In this document: positions 6,747 through 13,508 of the stretch, one piece after another
Layout: each line of letters opens with the position of its first letter
Position numbering within the stretch: the first letter of the stretch is position 1
DNA from: Pseudomonadota bacterium
GTDB taxonomy: Bacteria > Pseudomonadota > Alphaproteobacteria > Rs-D84
DNA length: 23,076 bases
Direction of reading: 5' to 3'
NCBI GenBank assembly: GCA_009781955.1
Contig: WQUT01000047.1
Span: forward strand, 1 to 23,076
Made by a program: the position numbers and the translations under genes
Notes under the pieces: model-generated
Seen by the model: only the letters and a program-made list of their open reading frames with translations
Database searches by the model: none
Told to the model about the DNA's origin: nothing

Positions 6747-7121
6747 ATGCAGGAAGAAACGTCAGTCCAGATATCTATTGATAGAATCGTTTACAGACTG
6801 CATCTGTCGCCGTATCAGGCGTTCATTTTGTCCCAGAACGTGCACAAGTATAAACTGGACAAGCTGATAAAGCGCGGAGAATTGCTATACGCCCCTTACC
6901 GGTGCGATCCCTGCAACAACTGGCGCGAACGCGCGGCGAAGATGCTCTTGGGGCCGCGCGCGGATTTGATCGGATCTGACCAGGTTCTGGTCGTGGATCA
7001 GCGCGGAATAAAACTGTATTCCACCGGATTTTACAAAGCGGGCGACGGATATGGCCACGCGTATTACGCCGATTCCCAAGGCCATAAGATAGAAAGAGGC
7101 ATACTGGGCGGCGGGCGATAA
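6747..7121 (+). CDS. Unknown conserved-looking protein, 124 aa
   Basis: The start at 6747 is chosen because GGGGGAGAAG lies just upstream and a TATAAT (6723-6728) lies about 18 nt before it. An in-frame ATG at 6684 would place the coding sequence across the promoter and repeat edge. The product is cytosolic, with no signal peptide or membrane segment. It has an N-terminal helical part (YRLHLSPYQAFILSQNVHKYKLDKLIKRGELL), a lone Cys pair (RCDPCNNW) that could bind metal or be redox active, and a C-terminal beta-rich segment (QVLVVDQRGIKLYSTGFY). I do not recognise the family. A strong terminator directly after the stop suggests a monocistronic unit. Confidence 0.65.
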   Translation: MQEETSVQISIDRIVYRLHLSPYQAFILSQNVHKYKLDKLIKRGELLYAPYRCDPCNNWRERAAKMLLGPRADLIGSDQVLVVDQRGIKLYSTGFYKAGDGYGHAYYADSQGHKIERGILGGGR

Positions 7122-7145
7122 AAAACGCGGCGTGGCCGCGTTTTT
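7121..7145 (+). terminator. Rho-independent terminator
   Basis: A perfect 11-bp stem (aaaaacgcggc/gccgcgttttt) with loop gtg overlaps the stop codon of the preceding gene. Confidence 0.92.
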
Positions 7146-7172
7146 AGAGTTGAGAGTTGAGATACAACTCTC
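7146..7172. repeat. Tandem-arm palindrome (gagttga units)
   Basis: Tandem gagttga units are followed by a perfect 8-bp inverted pair gagagttg/caactctc with loop agata. It lies between two convergent gene ends and is of the same style as 13402-13508, 15301-15339 and 16539-16621. Confidence 0.65.
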
Positions 7173-7174
7173 TG

Positions 7175-9760
7175 TTAAAACCTTTCATGCGTCGCCATGA
7201 ATTCATTCAAAAAATCCGGATCTATTTTGGATGAGATTTCAAACAGCGAATAATCGCGGGATCCGTCGGGGGCGATAGAAAGCCTTATCGGTTCCGGCAT
7301 CGGCGACGTCCCGCGCAGCGTTATGTTCAATTGCGCGGCCAGTTTTCCGCCGGCAATTTTCAGCATGCCGGCTATGTCCGAATGCGCGACGCGCAAAGCG
7401 AACGGCCGGACCGTTTCAAAGTTTCCGGCATCGTATTTTCCTATTATATGCATGGACTTGATTTGCGTCCGCCCGCCGGTCAGCATGGTCGCCACCGCGT
7501 CGCCCATCGTCGCCCGCGTTACAGAGTCCGCGCCCGCATAGAATTGATCAATCCCCAGGCCGGACAATATCCCGCCGTCAAACGCCAGGTCCAGGCCGCC
7601 CGACATATTCGCCCAGAAATCATGCGCGGTGACGCCGGATGTTTCCAATTCCGCCTGGGCGGTGATCATGGTGTCGCCAAGGTTCAGCCCGGCGTTGTTT
7701 TGCAAAATATTTCCGGCGATGCCGAACCTGTTGGCCTGCAACAACGCACTATAACGGGATCCGCGCTTGTCCAGCGCGAACAGAATGCTGCCCCGCGCCT
7801 TGTCCGTTATGGACATTTGCTGGGAATTATCTTTGATGGCATATACAAAGTTCGCGTATTCTTCCCCGTTATACCTTAACCTGTTGGCGGAAAGGGTCGC
7901 CGATATTCCCAACGCGAACGGAACGGTCAGCGGCTCTGCCGTGACGAACTGTTCGGAATCATAATTCTGGACATAAGACGCGTTTATAAACGAATCTATG
8001 TCCAGGACATCGGCGCGCAGGTCAAACGCGCGCCCGTCGTATTTGCCGGAAATCGCCGCGCGGCCGTCGTCAAAGAATGTTATGTTCAGGCCGGACGCGT
8101 ATGGCGGGCGATAAACGCCCGAAACCGCCATCGGTATATTGTTTTTCAGGAATTTTGTGTCCAGGCCGGGATAATACGCCCGCAAGAAATCAATCAGGTT
8201 CGCAGTCATCCGGAACGCCCCGTCGCGCGCGACGCCGATTGACCATGCGTCGCGCCCGTTGCGGAGAAAGCCGAACGCCACCAGCGCGCCGTTTTTGATT
8301 TCGGCCGACTGAATCGCGCCGACGGCCGTTCGCATTGACGCCGGCAGAACGTCAAAGATTGGATGTTTCGCGGGCATTGCGTCCAGAAAAGTATTCTTTT
8401 TGGAAAACGATATCGTGTAATCATCGCCGCTGATTTCCGCAACGCCCGTCGTGTCGGGAAAAGCGAATTCAATATATCCGATGCGGTCGCCGAAATAATC
8501 GCGCAAGGCCTTTAATTGCGCAAGCGCCGGCTCTGGATTGCCCGACCGGATGCGCAGCGCATATTCCAGCGGCAGAACGGATAGAGATCCCGCGGCCGCG
8601 AATTCGCGCGAGCTGAAAGTAAAATTATTGCATGCCCAGTTGGTCGCGTCGCCCTCAAACTCGCAATAAATATCGGCGCCGTCTTTTAATATCCTGGCCG
8701 AGAGTCGCGTGCCGCGCCCCGTTATTTCCCCGGATACCAGCGCGGAAATGCCGCCGCCCATGACGTTGAGGCCGTCTATCAGGACCCTGTCCGCCGCGCC
8801 CGTGGATTTCAGGCGGAATTTATTAAATGTTCTGTCCATGAAAGAGAGCCGCCCCGACAAATCCAAATCCAAGTCGGAATTCCTTAAAACCCCCGCGTTC
8901 TGCAACAGGAACGTCATATCGTAATTCAGATTGTCTGCGCGCAGCCGCACGGATCGCCGCGCGCCGGATAATTTTATCTCGCCGGAAAAGGCCGCGCCCC
9001 CGGTCGTTCCCGATATATCGTAAAATCTGAAATCGTCCCCGCCGTTCCATTCGTATTTCATGCTGACCGCGACCGATGAATTCAGCGCCGGCACGTCAAA
9101 TGCGAACCATCTGTTGATTTTGTCCGTTTCTATGGCCAGTGTGCCGGCGGCGGATACATTGCCGGCGCTGTCGGTGGCCAATGTTCCGGTAATAGTCAGG
9201 TTGACGTTGGGATTCCGTATTACGAATTCGCGCCCGGCCAAATCAAAGGTATATTTATGCTGGTCGGTGCGGACGGTCCCGGAAAACAGCCCGTCTTTCA
9301 GACGGCCGTTTATGTCGCCGTATGTCTTGCCCATGAAATGAATCGCGGAGTTTTCAATTATCAGCTGGCTGTTCAATGCCGGCGGCGAGAGGCTGGCGAT
9401 ATCCAAATCCGCGCCGTATATCGATATAGAGGCGGGAATCGGCGCCGTTGAAAGCGAAAATATTTTTGCGATGGGAACGCGAAAGCTGACGGTGTCTATG
9501 TGATTGGCCCCCGCATATTCCGCAACCGTAATGTCATGCGCGGATATTGTCGCCCGCCCCAACAGGGATATCCGGACGCGTCCGTTGATTTTTATATGCA
9601 TGCCGGTCTGGTTCAGGACGGACGTTTCCAGTCCGGGTTTCAGCCGGTCCAGATTTATCATCGGCGGGATTATTATGACAGAGAGCAGCGCCGCGGCCGC
9701 GGCCGCCGCCGTCCACCAGAAAAAACGCGCCAATTTCAAATGCGTGCGAAGTCTTGCCAT
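7175..9760 (-). CDS. AsmA-family envelope protein
   Basis: The 861-residue protein has an N-terminal membrane anchor (about residues 11-33, AAAAAAALLSVIIIPPMI), followed by a long beta-rich periplasmic part. The first stretch (INLDRLKPGLETSVLNQTGMHIKINGRV) matches the AsmA N-terminal domain. The C-terminal ~200 residues (SGGLDLAFDGGILSGLGID...) match the AsmA C-terminal module, with its repeating hydrophobic strands. Family members (AsmA, TamB, YhdP) are repeating-beta-groove proteins implicated in lipid transfer between inner and outer membrane. A GGGGAA Shine-Dalgarno sequence precedes the ATG, and a TATAAT lies upstream on this strand. It is not next to tamA, so AsmA/YhdP-like is a better description than TamB. 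The exact cargo is unknown. Confidence 0.85.
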   Translation of the reverse strand: MARLRTHLKLARFFWWTAAAAAAALLSVIIIPPMINLDRLKPGLETSVLNQTGMHIKINGRVRISLLGRATISAHDITVAEYAGANHIDTVSFRVPIAKIFSLSTAPIPASISIYGADLDIASLSPPALNSQLIIENSAIHFMGKTYGDINGRLKDGLFSGTVRTDQHKYTFDLAGREFVIRNPNVNLTITGTLATDSAGNVSAAGTLAIETDKINRWFAFDVPALNSSVAVSMKYEWNGGDDFRFYDISGTTGGAAFSGEIKLSGARRSVRLRADNLNYDMTFLLQNAGVLRNSDLDLDLSGRLSFMDRTFNKFRLKSTGAADRVLIDGLNVMGGGISALVSGEITGRGTRLSARILKDGADIYCEFEGDATNWACNNFTFSSREFAAAGSLSVLPLEYALRIRSGNPEPALAQLKALRDYFGDRIGYIEFAFPDTTGVAEISGDDYTISFSKKNTFLDAMPAKHPIFDVLPASMRTAVGAIQSAEIKNGALVAFGFLRNGRDAWSIGVARDGAFRMTANLIDFLRAYYPGLDTKFLKNNIPMAVSGVYRPPYASGLNITFFDDGRAAISGKYDGRAFDLRADVLDIDSFINASYVQNYDSEQFVTAEPLTVPFALGISATLSANRLRYNGEEYANFVYAIKDNSQQMSITDKARGSILFALDKRGSRYSALLQANRFGIAGNILQNNAGLNLGDTMITAQAELETSGVTAHDFWANMSGGLDLAFDGGILSGLGIDQFYAGADSVTRATMGDAVATMLTGGRTQIKSMHIIGKYDAGNFETVRPFALRVAHSDIAGMLKIAGGKLAAQLNITLRGTSPMPEPIRLSIAPDGSRDYSLFEISSKIDPDFLNEFMATHERF

Positions 9761-9818
9761 TCCCCGTTCCCCTTGTATTTTGATTATAATGTTCTATACT
9801 GAGGCAGTAAAGTGAAAA

Positions 9819-9848
9819 TGTAGGGGCAAATAATTATTTGCCCCTACA
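9819..9848. repeat. Perfect 30-bp palindrome, short derivative of family A
   Basis: The ends tgtaggggcaaa and tttgcccctaca match the family A ends, but the ~37-nt middle is missing. The two halves are exact reverse complements. It lies 11 nt before the uvrB ATG. Confidence 0.9.
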
Positions 9849-9859
9849 AGTTGGTTAAA

Positions 9860-11974
9860 ATGAATAAGAAAATTTTTGATCTTAAAAGCGACTATAAACC
9901 CACCGGCGACCAGCCGCGGGCTATACGCGAACTTGTGGGCGGCCTCCGCGCGGGCGAACGGTCCCAGGTTCTGCTGGGCGTCACCGGTTCGGGCAAGACG
10001 TTCACAATGGCGAACGTAATCGCCGAAATGGGCCGGCCCGCCCTAATTATGGCCCCGAACAAGATTCTGGCGGCGCAGCTTTATACCGAGATGAAGGGAT
10101 TCTTTCCGAACAACCATGTGGAATACTTTGTTTCTTACTATGATTATTACCAGCCCGAGGCCTATGTTCCCACAACCGACACCTATATAGACAAAGATGC
10201 GTCAATCAACGACCAGCTGGACCGCATGCGGCATTCCGCCACGCGCGCCATGCTGGAAGAACGCGACGTGGTCGTCGTCTCGTCCGTATCCAGCATTTAC
10301 GGATTGGGCTCGCCGGAAACATACTCGGAAATGAAGGCGACATTCGCGCCGGGCGATCGGGTCGGCATGCGCGATGTAATGCGCGGGCTGGTTGATTTGC
10401 AATACAAACGCAACGATATAGGATTCAATCGCGGCGAATTCCGCGTCCGCGGCGACAGTCTGGATATTTTCCCCAGCCACAGCCAAGACCGCGGCTGGAA
10501 AATGTCGTTCTTTGGCGACGAGGTTGAAGAGATTTGGGAATTTGATATTTTAACCGGGCAAAAAATACGGCGGCTTGAACGCGCGGTGGTGTATCCGAAT
10601 ACACATTACGCCACGCCGATGCCCAGCATTTTGCAGGCCTTGAATGAAATCCGCAGCGATCTGGGGCCGCGTCTGGAATATTTTCACGATAATATGAAGT
10701 ATATAGAAGAGCAGCGTCTGCGCGAGCGGACAAATTTTGACATAGAGATGATGGAGGCGACGGGCACATGCCGCGGGATAGAGAATTATTCGCGTTATCT
10801 GTCCGGGCGCCGTGCGGGCGATCCGCCGCCGACACTGTTTGAATATCTGCCCAAAGACGCTATTTTATTTGTGGACGAGTCGCACGTGTCGGTGCCGCAG
10901 ATTGGCGGAATGGCGCGCGGCGACCGCGTGCGCAAGGAAACGCTGGCCCAATACGGATTCCGTTTGCCCAGCGCGATAGACAACCGCCCGCTGACATTTG
11001 ACGAATGGGACAGATTCCGCCCGCAAACAATATTCGTGTCCGCTACGCCGGCGGATTGGGAATTGGAACAATCGCGCGGCATAGTCGCGGAACAGGTGAT
11101 ACGCCCGACCGGCCTCTTGGATCCGGTTTGCGAAGTGCGCCCGACAAAGAATCAGGTGGATGATTTGCTGGGAGAAATGATCCCCCTCCTGCGGAGGGGT
11201 GCCGCGCCTGTATTGCGCGGCGGGGAGGGTTTTGGATCACGCGAACCCTCCCAGTCAATTTTGCCCGCAAACAAGCGCGGCAAAATTGCCACCCCTCCAA
11301 AGGAGGGGAATCCAGGTCGCGTCCTTATCACCACTCTCACCAAAAAAATGGCAGAGCAATTGACGGACTATCTGACCGAAAACGGCGTCCGCGCGCGGTA
11401 TCTGCACAGCGATATTGAAACATTGGAGCGCATAGAATTGCTGCGAGAGCTGCGCATGGGAAAATTTGACGTCCTGGTCGGAATCAATCTGTTGCGCGAA
11501 GGGCTGGACATACCGGAATGCGAATTGGTCGCGATTATGGATGCGGACAAAGAGGGATTTCTGCGCAGCGCGCGTTCGCTGATCCAGACAATCGGCCGCG
11601 CCGCGCGGAATATAAACGGCCGCGTGATATTGTATGCGGATAAAATTACGGATTCCATGCGCGTGGCGTTGGATGAAACCGCGCGGCGCCGCGAAAAGCA
11701 AATGAAGTATAACGCCGAGCATAAAATCACGCCGCGCGGAATCGTGAAAACCATATTTGAAGAGGTGAAAGACCGCGGGGAAAGAACCGATAAAAAGCGT
11801 CAATTCGTTTATTCCAAGACCGGCGTTATGGATGCGGAATCTTTGAAAAAAGAAATAGCGAAACTGACGAAAGAAATGCGCCGCGCGGCCGAAGACCTGG
11901 AATTTGAACGCGCGGCAGGGCTCCGCGATACGGTGCATAAATTGGAAGACGATTTGTTATTGCTGGGGGGCTAA
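9860..11974 (+). CDS. uvrB: Excinuclease ABC subunit B with an in-frame inserted element
   Basis: The 704-residue protein (E. coli UvrB has 673) is the damage-verifying helicase-like subunit of nucleotide excision repair. Visible landmarks are Walker A GVTGSGKT (40-47), the beta-hairpin YYDYYQPEAYVP (about 93-104), DESH helicase motif II (339-342), the helicase motif block TIGRAARNINGRVILYAD and a C-terminal UVR domain (ESLKKEIAKLTKEMRRAAED...) that contacts UvrC. Residues about 440-486 are extra compared with the family. They fall between VDDLLGEM and RVLITTLTKKMAEQL and are encoded by a multi-hairpin palindromic element. ATG 9860 is preferred over TTG 9851. Neither has a Shine-Dalgarno sequence, because a palindrome lies directly upstream. 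Confidence 0.96.
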   Translation: MNKKIFDLKSDYKPTGDQPRAIRELVGGLRAGERSQVLLGVTGSGKTFTMANVIAEMGRPALIMAPNKILAAQLYTEMKGFFPNNHVEYFVSYYDYYQPEAYVPTTDTYIDKDASINDQLDRMRHSATRAMLEERDVVVVSSVSSIYGLGSPETYSEMKATFAPGDRVGMRDVMRGLVDLQYKRNDIGFNRGEFRVRGDSLDIFPSHSQDRGWKMSFFGDEVEEIWEFDILTGQKIRRLERAVVYPNTHYATPMPSILQALNEIRSDLGPRLEYFHDNMKYIEEQRLRERTNFDIEMMEATGTCRGIENYSRYLSGRRAGDPPPTLFEYLPKDAILFVDESHVSVPQIGGMARGDRVRKETLAQYGFRLPSAIDNRPLTFDEWDRFRPQTIFVSATPADWELEQSRGIVAEQVIRPTGLLDPVCEVRPTKNQVDDLLGEMIPLLRRGAAPVLRGGEGFGSREPSQSILPANKRGKIATPPKEGNPGRVLITTLTKKMAEQLTDYLTENGVRARYLHSDIETLERIELLRELRMGKFDVLVGINLLREGLDIPECELVAIMDADKEGFLRSARSLIQTIGRAARNINGRVILYADKITDSMRVALDETARRREKQMKYNAEHKITPRGIVKTIFEEVKDRGERTDKKRQFVYSKTGVMDAESLKKEIAKLTKEMRRAAEDLEFERAAGLRDTVHKLEDDLLLLGG
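11180..11309. repeat. Multi-hairpin element inside uvrB (family B)
   Basis: Hairpins in order are CCCCTCC-tgc-GGAGGGG (11183-11199), gccgcgc/gcgcggc, gggagggtt/aaccctccc, caattttgcc/ggcaaaattg and CCCCTCC-aaa-GGAGGGG (11292-11308). The first and last are near-identical, giving cloverleaf-like symmetry. All three reading phases around it are preserved and the uvrB frame runs through. Confidence 0.85.
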
Positions 11975-11999
11975 AACCATGCGTGGGGTTTTACTTTTT
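11972..11999 (+). terminator. uvrB terminator, possibly bidirectional
   Basis: taaaacc (11972-11978) pairs with ggtttta (11987-11993) and is followed by cttttt. It starts at the uvrB stop codon and overlaps the end of the convergent gene. Confidence 0.7.
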
Positions 12000-12467
12000 G
12001 CGATTTAAATCCCTTAATTGGCCCAGTAAATGTATAATTTCCACGCTGGTGAGTTCTGTTGGTTTGCCTTTGTCCCATGAATAAGTTCCATTGCTGGCAG
12101 TAATTTTTACATCCGGATCTTCTATAATTTCGCGGATTTTTTCGGTTTCAGTTCCAGTTTCTAAAAATCCTTTGTTGATTCTGTCGGATCGCCCAAACCA
12201 TTTTGCATCGCCGTTTTCTTCCTGGTCGCGCAATTGCTTGCTGCGTTTCAGATTCATCATGGCATCCCAAAATTTCCCGCCGCTGCTTTGTTTCGCCCGC
12301 CAGCTTTCCGTTATTTTTTGAGATAAGTTTTTGTATTTGCCCAGGGCGAAAAGAACCTCTGCCAAATCTGCGATGACGATGCGCATATCGCTGTTTTCCT
12401 GACGTAGCCGTTTTATTTCTTGTTCTGCTTGCGCGGCTTTTTGCGCGGAAGTTTCTTTTGCTGGCAT
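11991..12467 (-). CDS. Unknown coiled-coil protein, 158 aa
   Basis: The start is supported by AAAGGA about 7 nt upstream of the ATG. The N-terminal half is a predicted coiled coil (about residues 10-45, AQAEQEIKRLRQENSDMRIV), followed by a basic segment (SWRAKQSSGGKFWDAMMNLKRSKQLR). The C-terminal half has FGRSDRINKGFLETGTETEKIREIIEDPDVKI. There is no signal peptide or membrane helix. The coil and basic stretch would suit self-association or nucleic-acid contact, but this is inference. I do not recognise a family. It lies about 24 nt downstream of the terminator of the structured RNA at 12491-12750, on the same strand, so that RNA may be its regulatory leader or a partner. It converges with uvrB. 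Confidence 0.65.
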   Translation of the reverse strand: MPAKETSAQKAAQAEQEIKRLRQENSDMRIVIADLAEVLFALGKYKNLSQKITESWRAKQSSGGKFWDAMMNLKRSKQLRDQEENGDAKWFGRSDRINKGFLETGTETEKIREIIEDPDVKITASNGTYSWDKGKPTELTSVEIIHLLGQLRDLNRKK

Positions 12468-12490
12468 GATTCATTCCTTTGTTTTAATAC

Positions 12491-12750
12491 AAAAACCGCC
12501 AAAGAATTGGCGGTCGGGGAGTTCAAAAAATCATAGTAAAGAATGACCCCGCCAGTTTTTGTCCGCTTTCGCTTTCGCTGCAGCGCGACTGTTTTATAAC
12601 CGACGGCTCCCCGACCTTGTGGCGGGGCGTGCCGATAAAACAAAAGGCGCGTGCCGCGCCACAAGTTTATCGGGCGGATACGGCGCTTTTTATTGCGTCG
12701 CTTTACTATGGGCTTTTTGAAGGCCCCGAACCCAAATCCCTTTGGATTCC
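12491..12750 (-). ncRNA. Unrecognised structured RNA (~260 nt), independent ncRNA or cis-regulatory leader
   Basis: Between a near-consensus promoter and an intrinsic terminator (stem accgccaa/ttggcggt at 12495-12514, then a T run), this strand folds into a long closing helix. The 12701-12733 segment pairs with 12512-12541 in three blocks: CAUAGUAAAG/CUUUACUAUG, UUCAAAAA/UUUUUGAA and CGGGG/CCCCG. Inside are hairpins ccgataaa/tttatcgg enclosing ggcgcg/cgcgcc, and ccccg/cgggg. A small hairpin ccaaa-ggga-tttgg lies at the 5' end. The 3' arm of the closing helix overlaps the terminator stem by three bases, as in an attenuator. It lacks hallmarks I would expect for tmRNA, RNase P RNA, SRP RNA or 6S RNA. 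No coding frame in this 347-nt gap is convincing. Confidence 0.6.
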
Positions 12751-12755
12751 TACAA

Positions 12756-12783
12756 ATTATACCAATTTTTTTAAGATTTGCAA
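12756..12783 (-). promoter_or_regulatory. Promoter of the structured RNA
   Basis: On the minus strand the -35 is TTGCAA (12783-12778), the spacer is 16 nt, and the -10 is TATAAT (12761-12756). This places the start near 12750. Confidence 0.75.
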
Positions 12784-12814
12784 AACAATTTATTTTGGAT
12801 AGAATCCAAATATA

Positions 12815-13405
12815 ATGGATGTTCGGATGCAAGAAATTAAATTAAAAAATGTTGGCGAAACGCGGGCCTGGGCGGCGGAATTCGCAAAGACCCTGTGTGC
12901 GCCGTGCGTTGTTGCCCTGCACGGCGATCTGGGAATGGGCAAGTCAGAAATCGCGCGCAGCATTATTCAAACTCTCTGCGGCGCGGACACGGTGGTTCCC
13001 AGCCCGACGTTCACGCTGGTGCAGAGTTATGAATGCTCCGTCGCATGCCCCCCCTCTTGGGGGGGGCTGTCGCGCCGTAGCGATAGCGAAGGCAGACTGG
13101 GGGGGGCTACTTCCGAAAAAAATAGTAATAAAAAGTCATTAAATGAAGAAGTCCCCCCTCGTCGCCCTTTGGGCGACACTCCCCCCCACCGGGGCCCCCG
13201 CGCGACAGAGCGGATTTCCCATTTTGACCTATACCGCATTACTGATGCGTCGGAATTGGAAGAAATAGGCCTGGGCCATGCATGTGCGAATGATATTACC
13301 CTGATAGAATGGCCGGAAATCGCCGCCGGTTTTCTGCCCGCCAATACTATTCATATTTATTTGGAAGAATATGAAGGTGGCAGAAAATTGGAAATGACAG
13401 AATGA
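12815..13405 (+). CDS. tsaE: TsaE, tRNA threonylcarbamoyladenosine biosynthesis ATPase, with in-frame element
   Basis: The 196-residue protein (the family is usually about 150) is the P-loop ATPase that works with TsaB/TsaD in making t6A37 on ANN-decoding tRNAs. Motifs are HGDLGMGKSE (Walker A, 36-45), SPTFTLVQSYE (63-73), HFDLYR (136-141) and IEWPE (164-168). About 58 residues (74-131) separate SYE from the HFDLYR strand, where other TsaE proteins have only a short turn. This stretch is low-complexity and is encoded by a GC-rich palindromic element. ATG 12827 is an alternative start (MQEIKLKN) and may be better, because ATG 12815 lies within a TATAAT; neither has a Shine-Dalgarno sequence. 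The stop codon lies in a repeat arm. Confidence 0.93.
   Translation: MDVRMQEIKLKNVGETRAWAAEFAKTLCAPCVVALHGDLGMGKSEIARSIIQTLCGADTVVPSPTFTLVQSYECSVACPPSWGGLSRRSDSEGRLGGATSEKNSNKKSLNEEVPPRRPLGDTPPHRGPRATERISHFDLYRITDASELEEIGLGHACANDITLIEWPEIAAGFLPANTIHIYLEEYEGGRKLEMTE
13034..13208. repeat. GC-rich palindromic element inside tsaE
   Basis: Contains ccccccctctt-gggggggg near the left end, the inverted pair ctgtcgcgc (13067-13075) and gcgcgacag (13200-13208), a perfect hairpin gtcgccc-ttt-gggcgac (13161-13177), and matching G-tract/C-tract pairs. The middle (about 13105-13150) is A-rich. It is translated in frame as residues 74-131 of TsaE. Confidence 0.8.
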
Positions 13406-13508
13406 CAAAGTGACAGAGTGACAGAGTTATTGCAACCGCGCACAAAGTGCGCGGTTATTATTTGTTGCGGCTTTGCCGCAACACCACAACTCTGTCACTT
13501 TGTCACTC
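13402..13508. repeat. Tandem-arm inverted repeat between convergent tsaE and ftsA-rpe
   Basis: The left arm is built of tgacaaag/tgacagag units (about 13403-13427) and the right arm is its inverse (aactctgtcactttgtcac, 13488-13506). Two hairpins lie between: aaccgcgcac/gtgcgcggtt and gttgcgg/ccgcaac. The tsaE stop (13403-13405) and the ftsA-rpe stop (13505-13503) are both TGA triplets within the arms. Confidence 0.85.
13434..13456 (+). terminator. Probable terminator hairpin within the convergent repeat
   Basis: A perfect 10-bp stem aaccgcgcac/gtgcgcggtt with loop aaa is followed by attattt. It could end transcripts from tsaE. The second hairpin (13464-13482) could act similarly for the opposite strand. 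Confidence 0.6.

Noticed and set aside
11160..11330. Frameshift or assembly error in uvrB
   Set aside because: The frame resumes exactly with the conserved RVLITTLTKK block and the extra sequence is a well-formed repeat, so an in-frame insertion is the simpler reading.
12491..12750. Identification as 6S RNA, tmRNA or RNase P RNA
   Set aside because: There is no tRNA-like end or tag frame and no RNase P core motifs, and the multi-hairpin interior does not resemble the single long 6S hairpin.
12491..12750. Retron ncRNA
   Set aside because: The closing helix recalls retron ends, but no reverse transcriptase is encoded nearby.
12413..12832. Open frame on the minus strand across the structured RNA
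   Set aside because: The composition is highly basic and repetitive, it overlaps the real 158-aa gene start, the promoter and the terminator hairpin, and shows no domain.
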